From contig JAFLUZ010000010.1 of the NCBI GenBank assembly GCA_022508535.1, positions 1-62,810 on the forward strand: a stretch of DNA of 62,810 nucleotides, given 5' to 3'. This DNA is from Erysipelotrichales bacterium. Its GTDB lineage: Bacteria > Bacillota_I > Bacilli_A > RFN20 > CAG-826. Positions 44,082-51,742 of the stretch are shown piece after piece. Under the pieces are notes generated by a model. The model was given only the letters and a program-made list of their open reading frames with translations. It was not told the DNA's origin and did not search any database. Position 1 is the first letter of the stretch. Every line of letters begins with the position of its first letter. The position numbers and the translations under genes are program-made.

Positions 44082-44110
44082 TTGAATATTTAGTAGAAAT
44101 ATTGTAAGAT
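44082..44110 (+). promoter_or_regulatory. Promoter of tRNA-Lys
   Basis: TTGAAT (44082-44087), a 17-bp spacer and TAAGAT (44105-44110), about 15 bp before the tRNA. Confidence 0.6.
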
Positions 44111-44124
44111 ATTTAAAGCGAAAT

Positions 44125-44200
44125 GGACCGTTAGCTCAGCTGGTAGAGCAACTGACTCTTAATCAGTGGGTCACAGGTTCGAATCCTGTACGGTTCACCA
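44125..44200 (+). tRNA. tRNA-Lys (anticodon CTT), CCA encoded
   Basis: A 76-nt cloverleaf. Acceptor GGACCGT pairs with ACGGTTC. The D arm is GCTC/GAGC, the anticodon stem ACTGA/TCAGT with loop CTCTTAA (anticodon CTT, reading AAG), and the T arm ACAGG TTCGAAT CCTGT. It ends with discriminator A and a genomically encoded CCA. Confidence 0.97.
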
Positions 44201-44211
44201 TTTAATTTTAG

Positions 44212-44240
44212 AACGAATATCTTAATAGGTATTCGTTTTT
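44212..44240 (+). terminator. Rho-independent terminator after tRNA-Lys
   Basis: AACGAATA (44212-44219) pairs with TATTCGTT (44230-44237), followed by T. Confidence 0.8.
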
Positions 44241-44353
44241 AATTTTATTTGTGTAATTAAAAATATTGATAAAAAATATTTCAATAGCTAAAATTAATAT
44301 AATAAGTATTTTTAAATGTTTAAAAAAGAAGAAAAATATAGAGGTGTAAAACG

Positions 44354-45706
44354 ATGTTAATATTTTTAATAATAATGCATTTAATCATAATTATCTCAGT
44401 GATAGTTATGAAAATAAAATGCAATAAAATAGATAAATATGATTATGAAATTTATATTAAGCCATCTAAAATAAAAAACATTTTAATTTATATTTTTTAC
44501 CTTCTTTTTACCGCATTTGAATTTTACATATACTTTAGTGACACAAATAATAAAGGTAAAACTTTCCCTGCATTATGTTTCATTTCTATTATAGTTCATT
44601 TATATCAATTAATGCGTTATTATGCCATCAATTTTCATTATGCGGCAATTAAAGAAGATAAAATGTATATTCATCGATATTTTGGTACCAAGAAGATGAG
44701 GATTGGTGATGTACATTATATAATAATGCCATTTCACATCGCTTTCTTCTATGATAGTAATAAAAAGTTTGAAAATAACATATTGTATTTTTTTAATTCT
44801 GAATCAAAAGATTTTTTGGCATTTCTTGACAAGAAAAGAAAAGAGAAAATATGTAATGTTCGAGATGATGAAATATTAACATCTTTAGGGCAGGAATATC
44901 GCATCAATTATGAAAATTACAAATACAAATATATTAGGAATTATATAATTTATTGTGTTATTGTAGCACTTGTTTTATGTGGAATGAGCGCAATTTCTAA
45001 ATCGTTTGCATTTGTTTTTTTGTTCGCTATACCATATCTAATATTAAAATTTGTTATTTTATATTATTGGATTCGGAATATGGATTCTGAACTAAAATAT
45101 GACGATTTAAAGCTTGGTGCTCAAACTAAATATAGAAACAAAAACGTAAAAGGTTCAAGTAATGAAGCATTCTTATCAATGTCCCGTCATTTTTTGTATG
45201 CGTTTTTTGCTTTTATAAGTATCGCTTTTTTCGCAAGTGTTTTCATTGAAGAACCGACAGGTTATGAAGAATTAACAATCGTAACAGGAGAACTTAAAGA
45301 ATATGAAGTAAATGATTATGGTAAGTATTGTTTAACATTAGAACTTGAAGATAACGATTTTAACTATTGTTTGCCTAGTCAGTCAAAAAATTATTGTGAT
45401 TTTACTTTTTTAGACAAAATTAATGAAGGAGATTCACTTACATTACTAGTTGAAAAGGATTGGCGTTATAATAACAAGCGAAATGAAGATGGAATATTAG
45501 TTCGATTTTCTTATATTTGTGAAATTCAATTCGAGGGGAAAAAATATTTTTCGTATGATGATTATATAAATAGTTTTGATAATTGTTTTAGGGCAGATGA
45601 AATTACGTACTATGCGACAGGAGTATCTATAGTGGCAGCATCTGCTGTGGTTATTACTTACTTTATATGTAAAAGAAAAGAAAAATATGAATCTATCGAA
45701 ATTTGA
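44354..45706 (+). CDS. Multi-span membrane protein of unknown function, 450 aa
   Basis: I do not recognise this family. Hydrophobic segments occur at about residues 1-20, 42-61, 65-83, 196-240 (probably two), 278-299 and 420-440. A soluble stretch (~90-195) with IKEDKMYIHRYFGTKKMRIGDVHYI resembles a PH-like beta fold. An external loop (~300-415) contains a beta-rich, acidic part. SD GAGGTG precedes the ATG. It is followed by a 91-residue-scale unknown gene. The low G+C and Ile/Lys/Asn richness exceed that of the neighbouring housekeeping genes, as in other poorly expressed genes here. Confidence 0.65.
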   Translation: MLIFLIIMHLIIIISVIVMKIKCNKIDKYDYEIYIKPSKIKNILIYIFYLLFTAFEFYIYFSDTNNKGKTFPALCFISIIVHLYQLMRYYAINFHYAAIKEDKMYIHRYFGTKKMRIGDVHYIIMPFHIAFFYDSNKKFENNILYFFNSESKDFLAFLDKKRKEKICNVRDDEILTSLGQEYRINYENYKYKYIRNYIIYCVIVALVLCGMSAISKSFAFVFLFAIPYLILKFVILYYWIRNMDSELKYDDLKLGAQTKYRNKNVKGSSNEAFLSMSRHFLYAFFAFISIAFFASVFIEEPTGYEELTIVTGELKEYEVNDYGKYCLTLELEDNDFNYCLPSQSKNYCDFTFLDKINEGDSLTLLVEKDWRYNNKRNEDGILVRFSYICEIQFEGKKYFSYDDYINSFDNCFRADEITYYATGVSIVAASAVVITYFICKRKEKYESIEI

Positions 45707-45803
45707 GTTAAATAATATTTAAAGAATCGGTTTTATTATAAGGTTAAAGTGTATTACACATTATATTTTAAGTGGGTTTTAAGAAAGGCAAGTGAGCATT
45801 AGT

Positions 45804-46067
45804 ATGAAAAAGGTGATAGATAAAAAGGAAATATTAGATTTACTCAGTAAAAAATATATTTTAGTAGCGGTAGCGGTTTCTAATATGAAAGCCTACTATG
45901 TAACACTTATAAAAAACAAATATGTTTTTAATAACCCATCTGTTTCATATAAGTTCACCAAAGGTAATTTTATCGAAGTTATAAGCGAATATAATTTTTA
46001 TCTTGTCGATAGTAAAGAAGAAATATCTATTAATCAAGAATTTGATATAAACACATTAAAGCAATAA
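45804..46067 (+). CDS. Small hypothetical protein, 87 aa
   Basis: A small, basic and probably soluble protein of the beta/alpha type, with no cysteines, signal peptide or membrane span. I do not recognise it. It does not resemble barstar, which I looked for because of the barnase-like gene 2.8 kb upstream. ATG 45804 is chosen; the in-frame GTG 45792 lies only a few bases from AAAGG, too close for good use. Its stop codon abuts the stop of the convergent alr gene with no spacer. Confidence 0.6.
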   Translation: MKKVIDKKEILDLLSKKYILVAVAVSNMKAYYVTLIKNKYVFNNPSVSYKFTKGNFIEVISEYNFYLVDSKEEISINQEFDINTLKQ

Positions 46068-47075
46068 CTATTTTAAATTTCTTTTTAATCTAGGAGATAA
46101 TTTAGTCACGATTTCATAAGAAATTGTGGCATTTTTATTTGCGATATCTTGAACGGTAATATGTTCTCCGATTAATTCAAAACAAGTTTGTAGTGGCAAT
46201 TTTTCTTTTGAAAATATCATGGTATGGTCCATACATATAACACCTATTTGTTCGTAGTAACTTTCATTAGCAAAAACAGATATTTTAATAGTACGATTAA
46301 GTCCATCCGCATATCCAATTGGAAGTGTATAAACATATCCATCACTTTCAATAATTTCTGAATCATATGATACTGTCTCATCTTTCAAAACTTTATTAAT
46401 ACAAATTGGATATGTTTTTAAAGACAACACTGGTTTTAATTCTAAAACATCACTTAATCCATAAAGAACTAAACCGACACGCACAGCATTTGACACTTTA
46501 TTTTCATTTAAAAAAGTAGAAGATGCTTGACTATGTATTAATAATTTATCGTGAGGAATTTTGTTTAAAATATTTTCAAAAAGTTCATTTTGCTTTTCGT
46601 ATGTTTCGTTTGATGCAAAATGAGTAAAGATACCACGGAGCAGCAGCTTTGAATTCTTGATTAGCTCTAATGCTTCGTCAATCTCGTTTTCTGCTATCCC
46701 ATCTCTATTCATACCAGTATTAATAAGAATATGAACGAATATTGGAAGATTAGCAGAAACAAGTGTTTTTAAATAATCAATACTTACAATAGTTAAGGTG
46801 ATGCGATAATTAGAGGCAAAAGATAAATTATCACAGGTTCCCAAAAATAAAATAGGAGTGAATATTAAATTTTTTCGGATTAAGGATGCCTCCTCTAAAG
46901 TTGAAACCGCGAACATTTTTGGATTAAGGGGAGCTAAGGTTCTTGCGACTTCAATTAGTCCATGACCATAAGCGTTAGATTTTATTACGCAAATTATATC
47001 TTTTCCAACTTTGTCTTTAATGGTTTTATAATTATAAATTAGGTTTTCTTTTGAGATTTCAATAAAGGCTCGCAT
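46068..47075 (-). CDS. alr: Alanine racemase
   Basis: This PLP enzyme makes D-alanine for peptidoglycan. The PLP lysine is K32 in ICVIKSNAYGHG. Other landmarks are FTHFASNE, the phosphate-binding AVRVGLVLYGLS, LPIGYADGLNR, and the C-terminal CMDHTMI segment. At 335 residues it is shorter than the usual 360-390, mainly through trimmed loops and C-terminus. It is evidence for a D-Ala-containing cell wall. It is divergent from nifJ and ends exactly at the end of the opposing small gene, with no terminator between them. Confidence 0.94.
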   Translation of the reverse strand: MRAFIEISKENLIYNYKTIKDKVGKDIICVIKSNAYGHGLIEVARTLAPLNPKMFAVSTLEEASLIRKNLIFTPILFLGTCDNLSFASNYRITLTIVSIDYLKTLVSANLPIFVHILINTGMNRDGIAENEIDEALELIKNSKLLLRGIFTHFASNETYEKQNELFENILNKIPHDKLLIHSQASSTFLNENKVSNAVRVGLVLYGLSDVLELKPVLSLKTYPICINKVLKDETVSYDSEIIESDGYVYTLPIGYADGLNRTIKISVFANESYYEQIGVICMDHTMIFSKEKLPLQTCFELIGEHITVQDIANKNATISYEIVTKLSPRLKRNLK

Positions 47076-47092
47076 AAAAATATCACCATTAA

Positions 47093-47121
47093 AATATATG
47101 AATTTAAATGCAAAATTGTAA
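47093..47121 (-). promoter_or_regulatory. Promoter of alr
   Basis: On the minus strand TTACAA (47121-47116), a 17-bp spacer and TATATT (47098-47093), 17 bp before the start codon. Confidence 0.65.
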
Positions 47122-47171
47122 TGAAAAATAAAAATGTAGCCACTTTCATTTTTTTGTTATTTTTTTTTGTG

Positions 47172-47192
47172 AATAAGTATTGTATACTTATT
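47172..47192. promoter_or_regulatory. 21-bp inverted repeat over the nifJ promoter
   Basis: AATAAGTAT (47172-47180), TGT, ATACTTATT (47184-47192) is a perfect inverted repeat. It contains the apparent -10 TATACT (47183-47188). A TTGTGAA half-site, as used by Rex, overlaps its left edge (47167-47173) but has no matching partner. A repressor operator is likely. Confidence 0.55.
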
Positions 47193-47215
47193 ATGGTTTT
47201 TTATGGAGGTCTATT

Positions 47216-50200
47216 ATGGAAATTAAAAAAACATTTTTATCCGTAGATGGTAACACAGCGGCTGGACTTGCTTCCTATGGCTTTACCGAAGTAGCAGGTA
47301 TTTACCCTATTACACCATCTTCACCTATGGCTGAACTTGTTGATGTATATGCTTCTCAAGGTAAGCTAAATTTCTTTGGAAACACTGTTAAAGTTGTTGA
47401 AATGCAATCAGAAGCTGGTGCATCAGGTACAGTTCATGGCTCCTTACAAGCTGGTGCTTTATCTACAACATATACAGCATCACAAGGATTACTATTAATG
47501 ATTCCAAATATTTATAAGTGGGTTGGTGAATTATTACCAGCAGTATTACACGTTTCTGCTCGTTCACTTGCAACTCGTGCATTATCAATCTTTGGTGATC
47601 ATCAAGACGTCTACGCAGTTAGACAAACAGGCATTACAATGTTATGCTCACACTCTGTCCAAGAAATCGCAGACTTGGCTCCACTCGCTCACTTAATCGC
47701 AATTAAGTCAGAAGCACCAGTTTTACATTTCTTTGATGGATTTAGAACTTCACACGAAATTCAAAATGTTGAATTTGTCGATGAAGAAGAATGGAAAAAA
47801 CTTATTGATTTTGAAGCTTTAGAAAGATTCCGTGCTAGAGCTTTAAACCCACATACACATCCAGTAACTCGTGGTGGTGCAGAAAATGATGATATTTACT
47901 TCCAAGGAAGAGAAGCACAAAACGCTCACTTTGATAAGATTGTAGATATCGCTGCAGACTACATGAAGAAAGCAAGCGAAATGACTGGCCGTAACTATGC
48001 TCCATTTACATATTATGGTGCAAAAGATGCAACTAAAGTTATTATCGCTATGGGTTCAGTTACTGAAACTGCAACTGAAGTTATCGATGAATTAGTAAAT
48101 GAAGGAGAAAAAGTTGGTTTAATCAAAGTCCACTTATATCGTCCTTTCTCAGCTAAATACTTAGTAAAAGTTTTACCTGAAACAGTTAAAAAGATTGCTG
48201 TTTTAGATAGAACAAAAGAATATGGTGCATCTGGTGAACCATTATACTTAGATGTCGTTGCTGCTTTAGAACAAGTAGGACGTAAAGTTGATGTTCTTGT
48301 TGGTGGCCGTTATGGTTTATCTTCAAAAGATACACAACCAAAACATGTTAAAGCAGTTTATGATTTCTTAGATTCAGAAAAACCATGGACAAACTTCACA
48401 GTTGGTATTAATGATGATGTAACACACCTATCAATCCCTGTCGATGAAAATTTCCATGTTAAAGCAAATTACACATCATGCTTATTCTATGGCTTAGGCT
48501 CAGATGGTACAGTTTCTGCTAATAAGTCTTCAATTAAAATTATTGGTGATGCAACTCATCAATATGCTCAAGCATACTTTGCTTATGACTCAAGAAAAGC
48601 TGGTGGCGTAACTCGTTCACACTTACGTTTTGGAAAAACTCCAATTCACTCAACATATTATGTTCAAAACGCTGACTTCATTTCTTGTTCATTAGATACT
48701 TATATGTATAAGTTTGATATGCTTAAGAACTTAAAGAAAGGCGGAACATTCCTCCTTAATACAGATTTAAGCGATGAAGAATTAATTAAATCAATGCCAA
48801 ATCGTATGAAACATCAATTAGCAGAAAAGAATGCTAAATTCTATGTAATTGATGCTAATAAGATTGCTAAAGATATTGGTATGGGACGTCATACTAATAC
48901 AACTCTCCAAGCTTCATTCTTCTATCTAAATCAAAACATTATGCCATATGCAGAAGCACAAGAATGGATGAAGAAATTTGCATATAAGAGCTATGCTAAA
49001 AAAGGTGACGAAGTCGTTCAAATGAACTACAAAGCAATTGATGCTGGTGCAGAAGGACTTCGTGAAGTTAAAGTTGATCCAGAATGGATTAATTTAAGTA
49101 CAGTTCACGTAATGGCTAAAACTGGTGATGACTACTTTGATAGCTATGTCAACGTCATCGGCTCATTAAATGGTGATGATTTACCAGTTTCTAAATTTAC
49201 TGAATTTGAATTATTAGATGGAACAATGAAAAACGATATCACATATCGTGAACAACGTTCAATCGCTGATAGAGTACCACTTTGGATTAAAGACAACTGT
49301 ATTCAATGTAACCAATGTGCATTCGTCTGTCCTCACGCAACAATTAGACCATTCTTATTAAATGAAGAAGAAGTCGCAAATCTTCCTACAATTGCAAAAG
49401 ATGATTTAATGGATGCAATGGGTGGACCAAATGTCAAAGGATTAAAATTCAGAATTCAAGTTTCTTCTAAAAACTGTGTTGGTTGTGGTCTTTGTGTCAC
49501 TCAATGTCCAGGTAAGATGGGTAAGAAAGCTCTTGAAATGGTTGAAGCTAAATCTCAATTCCCACAAGAAGAAGCTGCAGAATATTTATATAAACATGTC
49601 GAATATAAGACAGATAAATTCCCAATTACTACAGTTAAAGGCGCAGGATTCTTAATGCCTTATACTGAAGTATCAGGTGCTTGTGCTGGATGTGGAGAAA
49701 CTCCATATTACCGCTTAGTATCTCAATTATTTGGTAAAGATATGTTAGTTGCTAACGCAACTGGATGTTCTTCAATTTATAGTGGTTCGACACCATTAAC
49801 TCCATTCTGTACAGATAAGAACGGAGAAGGTGTTGCATGGGCTAACTCATTATTCGAAGACAATGCTGAATTTGGTTATGGTATGCGTATTGCTACTAAC
49901 TATAAATTAGGACAAATTATTAGAATCTTTAATGAAAATAAAGAAGCTGTTGAACCAGAATTAAAAGAATTAATTGAAAAATGGTTAGCAAACTTCAAAA
50001 ACCGCGATATGGTTCGTACATTCGTTAAAGAATTAGTAGCACTTGTTAAAGCAAGTAAGAACGAAGGTATTAAAGAAGTTCTTGAATATGAACGTGACTT
50101 AATCGACAAATCTGTATGGATTGTCGGTGGTGACGGATGGTCATACGATATCGGTTACGGCGGTGTTGATCACGTTATGGCAAATGATGATGATGTCAAT

Positions 50201-50767
50201 ATCTTAGTATTAGATACTGAAGTTTACTCCAATACTGGTGGACAATCATCTAAATCATCTCAAGCTGGATCAATTGCTAAATTTACTGCTTCCGGTAAGA
50301 AAACAGCTAAGAAATCACTTGCTATGATGGCTATGGCATATGGAACAGTATATGTTGCACAAATTTCCTTAGGTGCAAATCCAATGCAAGCAATTAAAGC
50401 CATCAAAGAAGCTGAAAGTTATGATGGACCATCATTAATTATTGCCTACTCTCCATGTGCAAACCATGGTATCAAGGGTGGATTAAGCAATGCAACTCGT
50501 GTAGAAAAAGCTGCTGTTGAATGTGGTTACTTCCCAATCTTTAGATATGACCCACGTCTTGAAAAAGAAGGCAAGAACCCAATGCAACTTGACTGTGGAG
50601 AACCAAAATTTGAATTATTCCGTGATTTCGTCATGGGAGAAACAAGATTCTCACAACTTCCTAAAGTCAATCCAGAACATGCTGAAGAATTACTCACAAA
50701 ATCATGTGAAGATGCTAAAGCAAGATGGAAACGCTTGAAGAGACTTGCAGCAACTATTGAAGAATAA
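47216..50767 (+). CDS. nifJ: Pyruvate:ferredoxin (flavodoxin) oxidoreductase
   Basis: This homodimeric enzyme oxidises pyruvate to acetyl-CoA and CO2 while reducing ferredoxin. It is the fused single-chain form of 1183 residues. The N-terminal domain contains GIYPITPSSPMAEL and a ferredoxin domain has CIQCNQCAFVCP and CVGCGLCVTQCPGK. The TPP domain has GDGWSYDIGYGG and DTEVYSNTGGQSSKS, and further cluster cysteines occur in GACAGCGETPY and SPCANHG. I start at ATG 47216 behind GGAGG; an in-frame ATG 12 codons upstream would cover the promoter repeat. It supplies reduced ferredoxin, probably for the hydrogenase at 5.5-9.7 kb. Confidence 0.98.
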   Translation: MEIKKTFLSVDGNTAAGLASYGFTEVAGIYPITPSSPMAELVDVYASQGKLNFFGNTVKVVEMQSEAGASGTVHGSLQAGALSTTYTASQGLLLMIPNIYKWVGELLPAVLHVSARSLATRALSIFGDHQDVYAVRQTGITMLCSHSVQEIADLAPLAHLIAIKSEAPVLHFFDGFRTSHEIQNVEFVDEEEWKKLIDFEALERFRARALNPHTHPVTRGGAENDDIYFQGREAQNAHFDKIVDIAADYMKKASEMTGRNYAPFTYYGAKDATKVIIAMGSVTETATEVIDELVNEGEKVGLIKVHLYRPFSAKYLVKVLPETVKKIAVLDRTKEYGASGEPLYLDVVAALEQVGRKVDVLVGGRYGLSSKDTQPKHVKAVYDFLDSEKPWTNFTVGINDDVTHLSIPVDENFHVKANYTSCLFYGLGSDGTVSANKSSIKIIGDATHQYAQAYFAYDSRKAGGVTRSHLRFGKTPIHSTYYVQNADFISCSLDTYMYKFDMLKNLKKGGTFLLNTDLSDEELIKSMPNRMKHQLAEKNAKFYVIDANKIAKDIGMGRHTNTTLQASFFYLNQNIMPYAEAQEWMKKFAYKSYAKKGDEVVQMNYKAIDAGAEGLREVKVDPEWINLSTVHVMAKTGDDYFDSYVNVIGSLNGDDLPVSKFTEFELLDGTMKNDITYREQRSIADRVPLWIKDNCIQCNQCAFVCPHATIRPFLLNEEEVANLPTIAKDDLMDAMGGPNVKGLKFRIQVSSKNCVGCGLCVTQCPGKMGKKALEMVEAKSQFPQEEAAEYLYKHVEYKTDKFPITTVKGAGFLMPYTEVSGACAGCGETPYYRLVSQLFGKDMLVANATGCSSIYSGSTPLTPFCTDKNGEGVAWANSLFEDNAEFGYGMRIATNYKLGQIIRIFNENKEAVEPELKELIEKWLANFKNRDMVRTFVKELVALVKASKNEGIKEVLEYERDLIDKSVWIVGGDGWSYDIGYGGVDHVMANDDDVNILVLDTEVYSNTGGQSSKSSQAGSIAKFTASGKKTAKKSLAMMAMAYGTVYVAQISLGANPMQAIKAIKEAESYDGPSLIIAYSPCANHGIKGGLSNATRVEKAAVECGYFPIFRYDPRLEKEGKNPMQLDCGEPKFELFRDFVMGETRFSQLPKVNPEHAEELLTKSCEDAKARWKRLKRLAATIEE

Positions 50768-50779
50768 AAAAAGAAATTA

Positions 50780-50812
50780 TAGGCCACAATTACATTGTGG
50801 TCTATTTTTTTT
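50780..50812 (+). terminator. Rho-independent terminator after nifJ
   Basis: TAGGCCACAAT (50780-50790) pairs with ATTGTGGTCTA (50794-50804), followed by eight T. Confidence 0.87.
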
Positions 50813-50839
50813 ATGGTATAATTAGAATCGGTGATAATT

Positions 50840-51637
50840 ATGAAAAACGTAAAAAATGTTGAAAGCTGCATGTTTGGAAGCGAAGAAATTATATGTACTG
50901 CAAAACAATCTTCAAGACTATTGTTTTGGGCGATTAGAAATTTAATCATTTTCGTAGTTGTCATGGGATTACCTATTGGAGCATTTTTGTTACTTCCAAT
51001 TATTCCAACTGAATGGAAAGAATTTGCAAATAATAACATGTATATATACTACATATATGCAGGTATTGCAGGTTTATGGTTATTAATATATGTAATTAAA
51101 CTTCTAGTAAATATTTCTGTTTTAGCAAAATCTCAAGTGTTTTTAACGACAAAACGTGTGATAATTTTACGCAGGGGCCAAATTACAACTGTTTTGTTTA
51201 GTAGTATTAATTCTGTGACAATGAGCAGTAAAGTTAGTAAAAAAGCTACATCTATTGAAATTCAAACTGCTCCAAGAATTTATAAATTTGCCAAAATGAA
51301 AAATGGAAGTAAATTAGTTGATATGCTTACTGATATTTTGCTTGGCGGCACGATTATGATTACTACAGAAGAAAAAAATAAGAAGAAAGAAGAAACGCCT
51401 GTAGAAAGAAAAGAGACAAAGGAGCTACGAAAAGAAGAGGAACAACCTAATAAAACTTCCACTTTTATAAAACCAAATTTAAAAGTTGAAGATGCTCCAG
51501 AAACCTATGAATTAGATGCGACAGATAAATTATTAAAAAAGAGTGAAGATGGCAAAGAAAGAAACAAATTTGGAAGATTTGTATCATCTGACAAATCCAC
51601 TGTAAATAATGGATCTAATGCAGTAGATAAAAAATAG
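50840..51637 (+). CDS. Membrane protein with a bacterial PH-like domain
   Basis: Two transmembrane helices (~residues 29-55 and 69-92) are followed by a bacterial PH-like (bPH2/YdbS-type) domain, seen as SQVFLTTKRVIILRRGQITTVLFSSINSVTMS and TSIEIQTAPRIYKF. The last ~90 residues are highly charged, Lys/Glu-rich and probably disordered. The function of such proteins is largely unknown. I take ATG 50840, giving 265 residues; the in-frame GTG 50831 is part of the SD-like GGTGAT. The gene lies between two terminators. Confidence 0.75.
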   Translation: MKNVKNVESCMFGSEEIICTAKQSSRLLFWAIRNLIIFVVVMGLPIGAFLLLPIIPTEWKEFANNNMYIYYIYAGIAGLWLLIYVIKLLVNISVLAKSQVFLTTKRVIILRRGQITTVLFSSINSVTMSSKVSKKATSIEIQTAPRIYKFAKMKNGSKLVDMLTDILLGGTIMITTEEKNKKKEETPVERKETKELRKEEEQPNKTSTFIKPNLKVEDAPETYELDATDKLLKKSEDGKERNKFGRFVSSDKSTVNNGSNAVDKK

Positions 51638-51649
51638 TGATAGGTAAAA

Positions 51650-51673
51650 AGGCGACCATTATGTCGTCTTTTT
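51650..51673 (+). terminator. Rho-independent terminator
   Basis: AGGCGAC (51650-51656) pairs with GTCGTCT (51663-51669), with one G-U pair, followed by T. Confidence 0.75.
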
Positions 51674-51742
51674 ATTGATATATAGGAAGTTATTTATATT
51701 TGATATTAAATTACTATAAAATTATTAGTTGAGGTGAATTTT

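Noticed and set aside
45804-46067. Barstar-like inhibitor for the barnase homologue
   Set aside because: The small protein lacks the barstar sequence pattern and the acidic helix that fills the barnase active site, and it is basic.
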